NCBI GenBank assembly: GCA_964549765.1
Contig: CAZJWR010000009.1
Span: forward strand, 21,799-85,798
Direction: 5' to 3'
Length of the DNA stretch: 64,000 nt
Source: CAZJWR01 sp964549765
Lineage (GTDB): Bacteria > Zixibacteria > MSB-5A5 > GN15 > JAAZOE01
The notes beneath the pieces are model-generated. The model did not search any database. It was not told where the DNA came from and saw only the letters and a program-made list of their open reading frames with translations. Positions 41,344 through 50,347 of this stretch are shown here, piece by piece. Position 1 is the first letter of the stretch. Every line of letters begins with the position of its first letter. A program made the translations under genes and the position numbers.

Positions 41344-44121
41344 ATGAAATATGACGTATTGGTTGTCGGCGGCGGGATCGCCGGTATGGAATCGTCATTG
41401 ACCCTGGGAGACATGGGCTACAATGTGCTCCTGGTGGAAAAGGAGGCCAGCATTGGCGGAAAGATGGTATTGCTCAGCAAGGTATTCCCGACCCTCGATT
41501 GTGCAAGTTGCATCTCCACCCCAAAGATGGCGTCTACCGCTCACCACCCCAATGTCACCATATCTACATCCACTCAAATCGATGAAATCACCAGGAACAA
41601 TGGGGGCAACTTCCAGATTAAGCTCCACAAGAAATCCACCTACGTCAACTCGGCGGCATGTACGGGGTGTGGTGAGTGTGAGCAGGCCTGCACAGTGGCA
41701 CGGCCGGATCCGTTCAATTTCGATTTAGTTGCCCACCGGGCAATCCATATCCCTTTCCCTCAGGCCGTGCCCAAGAAAGCAGTTATGGTACGGGAAGGAA
41801 CGTCCCCCTGTTCATTCGCCTGCCCGGCGGGAGTAAAAGCCCACGGTTATGTATCCCTGGTGCGCAGCGGCAAATATGACGAGGCGTTTCATCTCCACAT
41901 GGAAGATGCCCCCCTTCCAGGCAGCCTCAGCCGGGCCTGTTATGCTCCATGCGAAGGCGAGTGTACCCGCGGCAAACTGGAAGGTGCCGTTCCCATTCGG
42001 GCAATCAAACGCTTCATGGTCGATCGTTACTACGAGAAATACCCTGAACCGGAATATGGCCCGCCGGAGTTGATCCCCGGGAAAAAAGTTGCCGTCGTAG
42101 GTTCCGGTCCGGCAGGACTGTCGGCAGCTTATCATCTGGCTCGCCGTGGCTACAGCGTCACCGTATTCGAGTCGGCACCTGAACCCGGAGGCATGCTGCG
42201 GTACGGCATTCCCGCCTACCGACTGCCGAAAGAGGTGGTAGATCGAGATATCAAAAATATCACGGCTCTCGGTGTTCGTATCGTTACCGCGTTGCCGGTT
42301 GCGTCCCTGGGTTCGCTGAAAGCGCAGGGGTATGACGCGGTCTTTCTCGCCGTAGGTACAATAGAAGGAATGAAGATAGCGGTTGAGGGTGAAGAGCTCA
42401 ACGGTGTCACCGACTGCATGACCTTCTTGAAGCAGGCGAACTCGGCCGAGGAAATGGATCTGAGCGGGAAAACAGTCATGGTGATAGGTGGCGGAAACGC
42501 AGCCATCGATCCCGCCAGGATGGCAATTCGGCTGGGTGCCCAGAAGGTCATCATACAATATCGGAGAAGTCGAGCCGAAATGCCCGCACACGATTGGGAA
42601 GTAGCAGCCGCCCTAGAAGAAGGCGTTACCCTCCAAATTCTGCGCAATCCGGTGCGTTTCGTCGGGAATAACGGTCGTCTGGAAGCCGTCGAGAGCATAA
42701 CGATGGAGCTTGGTGAACCAGACGACAGCGGCCGGCGGCGTCCTATACCGGTAGCAGGTTCAGAGCAGCAGATTCCGGTCGACATGGTGATCCTTGCAAT
42801 CGGCCTCAAACCAAGTACTTCACCCTTCGCCACCGAGCTTGATCTCAATCGAAACGGGACAATCAAGACGAATGAAGAAACGCTCCAGACTTCGATGCCA
42901 CCCGTCTTCGCCGGAGGCGACGCGGTCACCGGGCCATCCATGATTGTCAGTGCGATAGGCCATGGGAAACGCGCGGCCTTCTACATCGACCGATTCCTCA
43001 AGGCCGAATCGCTGGAAGGCATCGCGTTCGACAACAAACTCCCGGTGGTTGACGTAGTTTCGGTTCTGGCGCGGACACACACGAACGGCAACGGCTCCGA
43101 TCACCGACAATTGCTACCGGTCGTAGGTTTGGAGATACCTCGCGCACGGATATCCGAGCGTATCGCCACAGAAAAGAAAAAGATTCCCGTATCGCAGCGG
43201 ATTGGGAGTCTGGCCGAGGTCGAGCTTCCCTTTACTGAGGAAGAGGCCCGCTACGGTGCGAGCCGGTGCCTGGATTGCGGCGTCTGCTCTGAATGCCATG
43301 AATGCGTGAAGGTCTGTCCGGCTCACGCAATTGATTTCAGCCTGCGGGATGAAACGCTGACGGTCGAAGCAACATCCGTAATCGTGTCAACCGGCTTCAA
43401 TCTCTTTGATGCCCATCGCAAGCCGACCTATGGCTATGGCAAGATCCCCAATGTCATCACGGCGATGCAAATGGACCGCATATTGGCCCCTACCCGTCCC
43501 TTCAATGGCGTCATCAGACCGTCCGACGGCAAGGCCCCCGACAACATAGCTTATGTCTTGTGTGCCGGCTCCCGAGATCAAAGCGTCGATAATGCGCTGT
43601 GTTCCCGAGTCTGCTGTATGTATTCCCTCAAGCAGGCTCAATTGGTGATGGGATCTCTGCCGCTGGCGGATATTACCATTTACTACATTGATATTCGGGC
43701 CTTTGGTAAGGGCTACGAGGAGTTCTACCAGCAGGCCAGGGGAATGGGAATTTACTTTGTCAAGGGCAGGGTGGCTCAGATTGACCAATTGGATAACGGT
43801 AATCTGGATGTGCAATACGAGGCGATAGACGCCGACGGCGGACTCAGGCACATGGAACACGATCTGGTTGTGCTTTCTACCGGCTTTGCGCCGAATCTTG
43901 ACGCGTTCCGGATGTTCAAAGACGGCAATCTGGACGCAGACGCTCATGCGTATGTGCGGGAGATCGACGAAGATATCAACCCGGGACGAACAAGTATAAA
44001 CGGAGTGTTTGTCGCCGGTGCCGCCTCTACTCCCAGAGATATCCCTGACAGCATACTTCACGCGGGCGCGGCCGTTGCTCAGGCGGCCGCGTACTTACAG
44101 AGAATGAGGATTAGCCGATGA
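41344..44121 (+). CDS. HdrA-like flavoprotein with inserted GltD/NfnB-like domain
   Basis: 925 residues. N-terminal HdrA FAD fold (VVGGGIAGMESSLTLGDMG, with TLDCASCISTPKM), then a [4Fe-4S] motif CTGCGECEQACT (about 106). From about 150 to 560 a complete GltD/NfnB-like unit is inserted: Cys cluster CSFACPAGV...CYAPCEGECTRG, FAD site VAVVGSGPAGLSAAYHLARRG (about 247), NAD(P) site VMVIGGGNAAIDPARMA (about 378), and FAGGDAVTGPSMIVSAIGHG. A second ferredoxin stretch CLDCGVCSECHECVKVCP (about 641) and the HdrA C-terminal half (GSRD, CSRVCCMYSLKQA, GVFVAGAAS) follow. Fused HdrA proteins of this kind fit flavin-based electron bifurcation with NAD(P)H. The gene end overlaps the next HdrA gene by ATGA. 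Confidence 0.9.
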   Translation: MKYDVLVVGGGIAGMESSLTLGDMGYNVLLVEKEASIGGKMVLLSKVFPTLDCASCISTPKMASTAHHPNVTISTSTQIDEITRNNGGNFQIKLHKKSTYVNSAACTGCGECEQACTVARPDPFNFDLVAHRAIHIPFPQAVPKKAVMVREGTSPCSFACPAGVKAHGYVSLVRSGKYDEAFHLHMEDAPLPGSLSRACYAPCEGECTRGKLEGAVPIRAIKRFMVDRYYEKYPEPEYGPPELIPGKKVAVVGSGPAGLSAAYHLARRGYSVTVFESAPEPGGMLRYGIPAYRLPKEVVDRDIKNITALGVRIVTALPVASLGSLKAQGYDAVFLAVGTIEGMKIAVEGEELNGVTDCMTFLKQANSAEEMDLSGKTVMVIGGGNAAIDPARMAIRLGAQKVIIQYRRSRAEMPAHDWEVAAALEEGVTLQILRNPVRFVGNNGRLEAVESITMELGEPDDSGRRRPIPVAGSEQQIPVDMVILAIGLKPSTSPFATELDLNRNGTIKTNEETLQTSMPPVFAGGDAVTGPSMIVSAIGHGKRAAFYIDRFLKAESLEGIAFDNKLPVVDVVSVLARTHTNGNGSDHRQLLPVVGLEIPRARISERIATEKKKIPVSQRIGSLAEVELPFTEEEARYGASRCLDCGVCSECHECVKVCPAHAIDFSLRDETLTVEATSVIVSTGFNLFDAHRKPTYGYGKIPNVITAMQMDRILAPTRPFNGVIRPSDGKAPDNIAYVLCAGSRDQSVDNALCSRVCCMYSLKQAQLVMGSLPLADITIYYIDIRAFGKGYEEFYQQARGMGIYFVKGRVAQIDQLDNGNLDVQYEAIDADGGLRHMEHDLVVLSTGFAPNLDAFRMFKDGNLDADAHAYVREIDEDINPGRTSINGVFVAGAASTPRDIPDSILHAGAAVAQAAAYLQRMRISR

Positions 44122-45842
44122 CGGAACGAAGGATTGGCGTCTACATTTGCCATTGCGGCGGCAACATCTCAGACTATGTTGACGTAGACAGAGTCCGGGA
44201 AGGAGTAGCACATGACGAAGGCGTGGTTGTGGCCAAGACGACCATGTTTGCGTGTTCTGATGCCGCTCAGGAGGAGATGATCGAGGATATCAGGACCAAT
44301 AATCTAGACGGCATCGTCATCGCCTCATGTTCTCCGAAGCTTCACCTCTTTACGTTCCGTGCGATGGCGGAGCGGGCGGGATTGAATCCATATCAGTACG
44401 TGCAGGTTAACCTCAGGGAGCAGGATTCCTGGGCTCATCAACATGATTTGGACAGAGCCACCGAGAAAGGGATCAGGCTGGTGAAAGCCGGAATCGCCCG
44501 TTGCGCCCTGACCGCTCCTCTCACCACTATGAGAATCGAAACAACTCCGAAAGTTCTTGTTATCGGCGCGGGGGTTGCTGGACTGCGAGCGGCGCTCTCG
44601 CTTTCCGATATGGGCTTTACCGTTTTCGTTATTGAGAGAGAAGCTGCCGTCGGGGGGTGGACGGGTCAGTTCGGGGGTATGTTTCCGAACGATCGCATCG
44701 GGTCTGATCTTGTGAGCAGTCTATATGCAGATGCCAAGAAGTGGGACAATATCACAATCTTCACCAGGGCCGAGCTGATTGCGAAAAGCGGCAACGTTGG
44801 GGCCTTTGAAGTAGTCATTAATATCAACAAGCGAGAGACTATTAAGCTCGACGTTGGCACGATCGTTGTGGCGACAGGTTTTGATGTTTACCGGCCGGCA
44901 GCCGGTGAATTCGGTTATGGGCAGCCGGGCGTTATCACGCTTCCGGACTTCAAACAGCTCGTGGACCGTTCGACCGGGCCGCTCACCTACCAGGGCCGCG
45001 CAGTAGAAGACATTGCCTACATCTACTGTGTCGGCAGTCGGCAGTCGGCAGACGGCGACAATGCGAATCGTTACTGTTCACGATACTGCTGTACCGCGGC
45101 CGTTCACACCTCTTTGACTATGCACAAGAGAGATGAGACTACGCACCACTTTCATCTTTATCGCGACATGCGGACATACGGCAAGTATGAGCTGCTGTAT
45201 CTGGATTCGCTCAACAACGGCTCCGCATTTCTGAAATATGCCGACGATGACCCTCCTGCGGTGACTCTCGCGGGAAACAGACTGCGCGTCACGGTGCGCG
45301 ATCAACTAACTCAGGGAGAGGAATTCGACATCGATGTCGACCTGGTCGTGCTGGTAACGGGGATGGTGCCGCGAGAAAACAAGAATCTTGTCGACGTCCT
45401 CAAACTTCCCATCGCTATGGATGGCTTCTTCAATGAGATCCATCCCAAGCTCAGACCGGTTGAGACGGTCATTGATGGGGTCTTCATTGCCGGTGCATCT
45501 CAAGGTCCCAAGACACTGGCTGAAAGTGTGGCTTCATCCATGGCGGCCGTATCAAAGAGCGCCGCACTGCTGATGAAGGGATATGTTGATCTCGAGCCTC
45601 TGATCGCTACCATCGACAGCGACAAATGTTCCTGGTGCGATGAATGCACAAAGGCGTGCCCATATGATGCCATTGAAAATGTATCCGTGGACGGCGAAGA
45701 GGTTGCACGGATCATCCCCGCTCTGTGCAAAGGAGGCGGGGCATGTGTTCCCGTGTGTCCGCGCGACGCGATCGAAGTGAAGGGGTACACGGATGCCCAG
45801 ATAATTGCAACGATTGATTCTCTGATCAAAGAGGTTGGCTGA
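44118..45842 (+). CDS. HdrA-like flavoprotein, second copy
   Basis: 574 residues, an HdrA of more usual layout. It has N-terminal IGVYICHCGGNISDYVDVDRV, FAD site VLVIGAGVAGLRAALSLSDMG (about 150) with GGWTGQFGGMFPNDRIG, the HdrA block YCVGSRQS...YCSRYCCTAAVHTSL, GVFIAGASQGPKTLAESV, and two C-terminal [4Fe-4S] motifs CSWCDECTKACPYDAIE and CKGGGACVPVCPRDAIE. It overlaps the preceding gene by four bases and the winged-helix gene by one. Two different HdrA proteins side by side suggest they form one complex with HdrBC. Confidence 0.92.
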   Translation: MTERRIGVYICHCGGNISDYVDVDRVREGVAHDEGVVVAKTTMFACSDAAQEEMIEDIRTNNLDGIVIASCSPKLHLFTFRAMAERAGLNPYQYVQVNLREQDSWAHQHDLDRATEKGIRLVKAGIARCALTAPLTTMRIETTPKVLVIGAGVAGLRAALSLSDMGFTVFVIEREAAVGGWTGQFGGMFPNDRIGSDLVSSLYADAKKWDNITIFTRAELIAKSGNVGAFEVVININKRETIKLDVGTIVVATGFDVYRPAAGEFGYGQPGVITLPDFKQLVDRSTGPLTYQGRAVEDIAYIYCVGSRQSADGDNANRYCSRYCCTAAVHTSLTMHKRDETTHHFHLYRDMRTYGKYELLYLDSLNNGSAFLKYADDDPPAVTLAGNRLRVTVRDQLTQGEEFDIDVDLVVLVTGMVPRENKNLVDVLKLPIAMDGFFNEIHPKLRPVETVIDGVFIAGASQGPKTLAESVASSMAAVSKSAALLMKGYVDLEPLIATIDSDKCSWCDECTKACPYDAIENVSVDGEEVARIIPALCKGGGACVPVCPRDAIEVKGYTDAQIIATIDSLIKEVG

Positions 45843-46081
45843 TGAATAATAGAATTGAGCGCGATACGGCAGAGGCGATGAGGGATGAAATGATGATGAA
45901 AGACAAGATTCTCGCTCTCCTGAAAGACGACCCCGGAACGATACCTGAGATCGCCCAGGCGCTTGAGTGTTCGACCAGTTCTGTCGTGTACTGGATAATG
46001 GCGATGTGGAGATATGGTTCCGTGGAAGCCGTCGGCAAACCGGATGACAAAGGATATTACAGGTACCGCCCCGTTTCGTAA
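45842..46081 (+). CDS. Small winged-helix DNA-binding protein
   Basis: 79 residues; a compact helix-turn-helix with KDKILALLKDDPGTIPEIAQALECSTSSVVYWIMAMWRYGSVEAVGK and a short wing (KGYYRYR). ATG overlaps the HdrA stop (TGATG). Comparable small winged-helix proteins often lie inside hdr gene clusters between hdrA and hdrC. It could be a local regulator or a structural part of the complex; sequence alone does not decide. Confidence 0.8.
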   Translation: MNNRIERDTAEAMRDEMMMKDKILALLKDDPGTIPEIAQALECSTSSVVYWIMAMWRYGSVEAVGKPDDKGYYRYRPVS

Positions 46082-46090
46082 GGAGAAGTC

Positions 46091-46402
46091 ATGGCTGCCG
46101 TAGATACAAAGTTTGTAGATGAAGTCAACTCTTCAAAATCGTTCAATGCCGCTGCCTGCATGAATTGCGGCGTCTGTACCGCCGTTTGCCCGATGGAGCT
46201 GGACCTGCTGCCGCGACGGCTTTTTCGTTATGCGGTCATTGGCGTTGAGGAGAAAATTCTGGAACATCGGGAAACGATATTTTCCTGCCTAATGTGCCGG
46301 ATGTGCGAGCAAAACTGCCCCGCCGGGGTCAGGATCAGCGAAAACGTGCGTATCCTGCGCGGCTACATCAACCGAACCGTCTTTGGGTTATCGAGGAAAT
46401 AG
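46091..46402 (+). CDS. HdrC-like ferredoxin subunit
   Basis: 103 residues with two [4Fe-4S] motifs in HdrC spacing: CMNCGVCTAVCPME (about 23-36) and CLMCRMCEQNCPAG (about 70-83). HdrC passes electrons between HdrA and the catalytic HdrB. The start has AAGGAGAAG upstream. It lies between the winged-helix gene and HdrB with gaps of 9 and 3 bases, so all are co-translated. Confidence 0.92.
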   Translation: MAAVDTKFVDEVNSSKSFNAAACMNCGVCTAVCPMELDLLPRRLFRYAVIGVEEKILEHRETIFSCLMCRMCEQNCPAGVRISENVRILRGYINRTVFGLSRK

Positions 46403-46405
46403 ATC

Positions 46406-47440
46406 ATGGCGTTACCTACCGAACACGTTCTGGGGATACTGGTGGATAATCTTTTGAGGCGCGGAAGTGTCCTCCGGCTGTCGCCCCGCACCGCCGTCAG
46501 GTGGTCACAGGGATTGAACATACCCAAGGGCGGGAAGACCGTCATATATACCGGTCATATGTATCAGTTGATTCCAGCCATCTCCGCTCTGGCGACAAAA
46601 ATGGCCTATTTTGAGAACTCCTGGATGACAAGATTCTTCGGTCTGGGACGCATTGCCAATAGATTTATCAACCTGGCGTGGTTTCTGGCGCGAACTGATT
46701 CCCCGGAGACCGAGCATTATAACAACATCCTGCGAAACATCGCACGGCTATTACAGGCGGCAGGAATCGAATTTGGATATCTCTACGAAGAAGAGATGTA
46801 TTCGGGAGCCCTTGTGCACGACGAGGGTGTTGACGACGCTTTCGTAACACATGCCGAAAGGGTTGTTAAAGTCTTCAGACGTAACGGAGTGAAATCTGTT
46901 ATCACCGTGGATCCTCATACCACGAATATGCTTCGAAGCGTCTATCCGGTGTACTGCAAGGACTATGACCTGGAAGTGAAAAGCTACCTTGAGGTATTGG
47001 CTGAAAGCGATATCGAGCCGGCGCGGCTACTAAACCTCGATGTGACGATTCACGACTCCTGCGTGTACGCTCGCTATGAGAACATTGTCATGGAACCTCG
47101 ACAATTGCTTACGAAGGCCGGCGCGACGCTCCGCGAACCTGAAAACGCGGGGAAGCTCACACACTGCTGCGGCGGACCGATAGAATCGTTTTTCCCTGAC
47201 AAGGCGAAAGCCATTGCAGCCAAGAGGGTGAAACAGCTCGCTGCCACAGGAGGCAATGTAATTGCAATGTGCCCGATCTGTCTGGTGAATCTCAAACATG
47301 CGGCACAGGATATCGATGCGGACGTGGCTGACATCTCAGAATTGCTGGTAGAAGCTTATGGTGACTTCGGATCAGCACGGTCGACGCGTCCGGTACGCAA
47401 ATCAAATCAAAAAGAAGGCGAGGTTCTTACCTATGGATGA
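46406..47440 (+). CDS. HdrB-like subunit with a single CCG domain
   Basis: 344 residues. The C-terminal half carries one complete CCG motif: HDSC, then LTHCCGGP and MCPIC, which in HdrB holds a non-cubane iron-sulfur centre at the disulfide-reducing site. The N-terminal half (VIYTGHMYQLIPAISAL...) has the fold cues of a first CCG domain, but its cysteines are gone: where CCG proteins have Cys-rich motifs this has GHMYQL and no CC pair. One active centre rather than two is therefore expected. The gene overlaps the DsrE-like gene by eight bases. Confidence 0.88.
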   Translation: MALPTEHVLGILVDNLLRRGSVLRLSPRTAVRWSQGLNIPKGGKTVIYTGHMYQLIPAISALATKMAYFENSWMTRFFGLGRIANRFINLAWFLARTDSPETEHYNNILRNIARLLQAAGIEFGYLYEEEMYSGALVHDEGVDDAFVTHAERVVKVFRRNGVKSVITVDPHTTNMLRSVYPVYCKDYDLEVKSYLEVLAESDIEPARLLNLDVTIHDSCVYARYENIVMEPRQLLTKAGATLREPENAGKLTHCCGGPIESFFPDKAKAIAAKRVKQLAATGGNVIAMCPICLVNLKHAAQDIDADVADISELLVEAYGDFGSARSTRPVRKSNQKEGEVLTYG

Positions 47441-47807
47441 GGCAAACGTTGAAAAGATGGTCATCGTGGCAACGCACGGATGTGAGGACCCGGAGAGGGC
47501 GTGTCTGCCATTCGTGCTGGCGAACGCTGCGCTGGCCATGGACACTCATGCAGTGGTTATTCTTCAGGGGACTGCGGTTACCTTGGCGAAGAAGGGCTGC
47601 TATGAGCATGTATTTGCGGCCGGTCTGCCAGCCCTTAAGGAGTTGGTTGATTCCTTCTTGGAACTCGGAGGCAGCCTCCTGGTCTGCAGCCCCTGCATTC
47701 AGGAACGACACATCACATCTGATATGTTGGTTAAGAACGCACAGCCAATAAAAGCGGCCAGGGTCGTAATGGAGCTGCTCGAGGCAAAAGCTACCTTGAG
47801 TTATTAA
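47433..47807 (+). CDS. DsrE-family sulfur-relay protein
   Basis: 124 residues from ATG at 47433 (GCGAGG upstream), starting inside the HdrB gene. The DsrE/DsrF/TusD-type fold is seen in MVIVATHGCEDPERACLPFVLANAALAMDTHAVVILQGTAVTLAKKG and in LLVCSPCIQERHI, whose cysteines are the likely persulfide site. DsrE-like proteins carry sulfane sulfur together with TusA. This pairing, with TusA at one end of the cluster and DsrE next to HdrB, mirrors sulfur-oxidising and sulfur-metabolising Hdr-like loci and is the best evidence for the island's function. Confidence 0.87.
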   Translation: MDEANVEKMVIVATHGCEDPERACLPFVLANAALAMDTHAVVILQGTAVTLAKKGCYEHVFAAGLPALKELVDSFLELGGSLLVCSPCIQERHITSDMLVKNAQPIKAARVVMELLEAKATLSY

Positions 47808-47824
47808 GTGCAAAGGAGTACAAA

Positions 47825-48646
47825 ATGTTTGCTATAGCTATATCTCGAGGTTCGCTGAGCGCGGCCTCCAAACTGGCTGAAGGGCTGCAGGCAAAATGGG
47901 GCGGGACAATCGTCGCTCGCGAAGAGGTGATCAAAGCGGCCGAAGCCTTTGGGTTAGAGGAAACAGGACTTCGGGAAGAACATATCCTCGGGCAACACGC
48001 CCCCGGATTCTGGGAACGTTACGCCGACGCCCGAAAACACTACCTGGCCTGCTTCAGGGCCGCCTTACTTGATTTCGTGCTCAAAGGATCACTGATTTAC
48101 CACGGCAACCTCGCCCACATCCTTCTCAACAATATTCCTTTCGTTCTGCGGGTCAGGGTAAACGCCCCGTTCGAAAATCGGGTGAAAATGTTGGTTGCTG
48201 AACAGGGCTTGTCGGAGGCAGATGCCGTTGCGAAGATAACGGAGATTGACAAGCAGAGGAGACGTTGGGTGCAGTTTCTCTACGACGTCGACACGCGGGA
48301 CCCTATCTTGTTCGATATAGTCCTCAATCTCCAAAGAATGACCATTGACGACGCAATTGAGCTGGTCGGCTCTGAGGTGAAGAAAGACCGATTTCAGTCG
48401 AGTGAAAAATCCTTGAAGATAGTCCGCGATTTGCACCTGGCATCGCTGGCGGAAATCGCTTTGATGCACTCTACCGATACATACGGTCTGGATCTCAGAG
48501 TACAAGCAGATGAAAGTACGGGTGAAGTTGTGATTGTCCGGGCCCCGGAGTTAACAGAGAGTGCAGTCTCCGACGACGTTATTCGAGCCGCCCTGGAAAA
48601 TGTGAAGGAAATCAAGAACGTCCTAATCGGAAAGACGCCCGACTAG
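47825..48646 (+). CDS. Cytidylate-kinase-like protein in the Hdr cluster
   Basis: 273 residues, third member of the family also encoded at 18036-19538 and 22632-23465. The conserved frame is present: AIAISRGSLSAASKLAEGLQAKWGG, LIYHGNLAHILLNNIPFVLRVRVNAPFENRVKML, then EIDKQRRRWVQFLYDVDTRDPILFDIVLNLQRMTIDDAI. The P-loop is the most degenerate of the three: both glycines of the GSGG core are replaced (SAAS), so nucleotide binding is doubtful. The C-terminus (about 200-270) is BON-like (LRVQADESTGEVVIVRAPELTES, VKEIKNVLIG). It starts 17 bases after the DsrE-like gene behind AAAGGAG and is probably the last gene of the hdr operon. Confidence 0.8.
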   Translation: MFAIAISRGSLSAASKLAEGLQAKWGGTIVAREEVIKAAEAFGLEETGLREEHILGQHAPGFWERYADARKHYLACFRAALLDFVLKGSLIYHGNLAHILLNNIPFVLRVRVNAPFENRVKMLVAEQGLSEADAVAKITEIDKQRRRWVQFLYDVDTRDPILFDIVLNLQRMTIDDAIELVGSEVKKDRFQSSEKSLKIVRDLHLASLAEIALMHSTDTYGLDLRVQADESTGEVVIVRAPELTESAVSDDVIRAALENVKEIKNVLIGKTPD

Positions 48647-48759
48647 AACGAAGTGGCGGTCGTCACATCCGGTTACCGGTCAACACTTGCCACGGATACT
48701 GAGCTGATACGGTATCTCCTTGACGATTGGGCCATCGCCTAAACTCCGGAGTGGGACAA

Positions 48760-50115
48760 ATGGAACATGAACAGGAAGATTCTCAGTGTGACAAGCTTGT
48801 CACCGTCGTTGACAGTATCTCCGATGGTGTTCTTGCTGTCGACCTTGACAGGCGCATAACGTTTATGAATCAGGCTGCCGCGCGTATCTCCGGCTATTCT
48901 CCGGACGAGGCCATGGGTAAACATTGCTGGGAGGTTTTTCACACCAACGTATGCGAAGACAGTTGCCCGCTCAAACGTGCCATGAATGGTGCGGCCTCAA
49001 CCGTCAACAGGCCCGTATGTATTACTAATAAAGAGGGTAAGCGCGTCCCGGTAAGCATCTCGGCAACGCTGTTGAGGGATCGACGGGGGACAATAATAGG
49101 CGGCGTAGAGACTCTCCGAGACCTTGACCTGGTCAGGCAGTTGCAACGGGAGTATGAGTCACAGTACGTTTTTGAGGATATGATGAGCCGCAGCAAGAAG
49201 GTGAGAGATATCTTCGATATCATTCCGGCCATAGCAGAGAGCGAAAGCACGGTTCTCATTGAAGGTGAAAGCGGAACCGGAAAGGAACTTATTGCCAGGG
49301 CAATTCATAACCTCAGTCCCCGGAAAGATGGACCCTTTGTCGCGCTCAACTGCGGGGCTATTCCCGACAATCTCCTTGAGTCCGAGCTTTTTGGCTATGT
49401 AGCAGGCGCCTTTACGGATGCAAAGAAAGACAAAAAGGGGAGGTTTGCAATCGCCGCAGGAGGTACTTTGCTCCTGGATGAGATTGGCGATGTGTCTCAG
49501 GCGATGCAGGCCAAACTGCTGCGTGTACTTCAAGAAAAACTCTATGAACCATTGGGCGCAACAGAATCTGCGGCCTCCGACGTTCGCGTATTAGCAGCGA
49601 CAAACAAGAGGTTGGATGACCTTGTAGAGAAGGGTAGTTTCCGAAGAGATCTGTATTATCGCATTAACGTCATGCGCGTGCGGCTGCCTTCATTGAGGGA
49701 AAGAAGAGAAGATATCCCCCTGCTGGCCGACCACTTCGTTGATCGATTCAACCGTCTTCACCATAAAAACGTCCCGGGGTTCTCACCTCCGGCCCTGGGG
49801 CTACTTCTGAATCATGATTTCCCCGGGAATGTCAGAGAACTGGAGAACATCGTCGAGCATGCGTCGGTGCTGTGCGGCGAAGGCATAATAAGGCCGGAAC
49901 ATCTTCCCGAGTATCTGAGGGGCGACCGACCGGTTCCAGCCATAGAAATCGCAGGAACGTTTGCCGAGATGGAAGCTCTGTTCCTGATTGGAGCTTTGAA
50001 AAGGAACAATTGGTCGCGCAAAGATACTGCCGCAGAAATCGGCATCAATCCCTCCACACTCTATAGAAAAATCAAAAAACTCGGTTTGAAACTGCCACCA
50101 AGCCAGGAACAATAA
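48760..50115 (+). CDS. Sigma54-dependent transcriptional activator with PAS sensor
   Basis: About 451 residues from ATG at 48760 (GGAGTGGGACAA upstream). PAS domain (about 15-125, VVDSISDGVLAVDLDRRITFMNQAAARISGY); its CWEVFHTNVCEDSCPLKRAM segment holds three or four cysteines and may bind a cofactor or sense redox state. AAA+ domain (about 150-375): Walker A GESGTGKE, the sigma54-contact loop as GAFTDA instead of GAFTGA, Walker B GGTLLLDEIGD. The C-terminal Fis-type helix-turn-helix is DTAAEIGINPSTLYRKIKKLG. There is no receiver domain, so it senses directly. A matching -24/-12 promoter lies just downstream. Confidence 0.94.
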   Translation: MEHEQEDSQCDKLVTVVDSISDGVLAVDLDRRITFMNQAAARISGYSPDEAMGKHCWEVFHTNVCEDSCPLKRAMNGAASTVNRPVCITNKEGKRVPVSISATLLRDRRGTIIGGVETLRDLDLVRQLQREYESQYVFEDMMSRSKKVRDIFDIIPAIAESESTVLIEGESGTGKELIARAIHNLSPRKDGPFVALNCGAIPDNLLESELFGYVAGAFTDAKKDKKGRFAIAAGGTLLLDEIGDVSQAMQAKLLRVLQEKLYEPLGATESAASDVRVLAATNKRLDDLVEKGSFRRDLYYRINVMRVRLPSLRERREDIPLLADHFVDRFNRLHHKNVPGFSPPALGLLLNHDFPGNVRELENIVEHASVLCGEGIIRPEHLPEYLRGDRPVPAIEIAGTFAEMEALFLIGALKRNNWSRKDTAAEIGINPSTLYRKIKKLGLKLPPSQEQ

Positions 50116-50291
50116 AAGACACCGCACATCCTACCGTGCGAAATTGCATATCGTCATGTTATTGGTCGTGCGTTTCTGCACGATCGTAATATATACCCCT
50201 GATCATACGCCTCCAACACAACTTGCTTGCGCATCCATATCTGCCGACTATTCAATGAGATAGATGGCCTCAGAACCGTTGTCGATGCTGT

Positions 50292-50307
50292 TGGCACATC
50301 TTATGCA
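50292..50307 (+). promoter_or_regulatory. Sigma54 (-24/-12) promoter
   Basis: TGGCAC-ATCTT-ATGCA, with GG (50293-50294) and GC (50305-50306) separated by exactly ten bases, as sigma54 requires. It is about 40 bases before the DUF2173 start codon and directly after the sigma54-activator gene. Confidence 0.7.
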
Positions 50308-50347
50308 TGGGACCACTTCAGTGATAGTGATGAGAAAGGAGCAAGAT

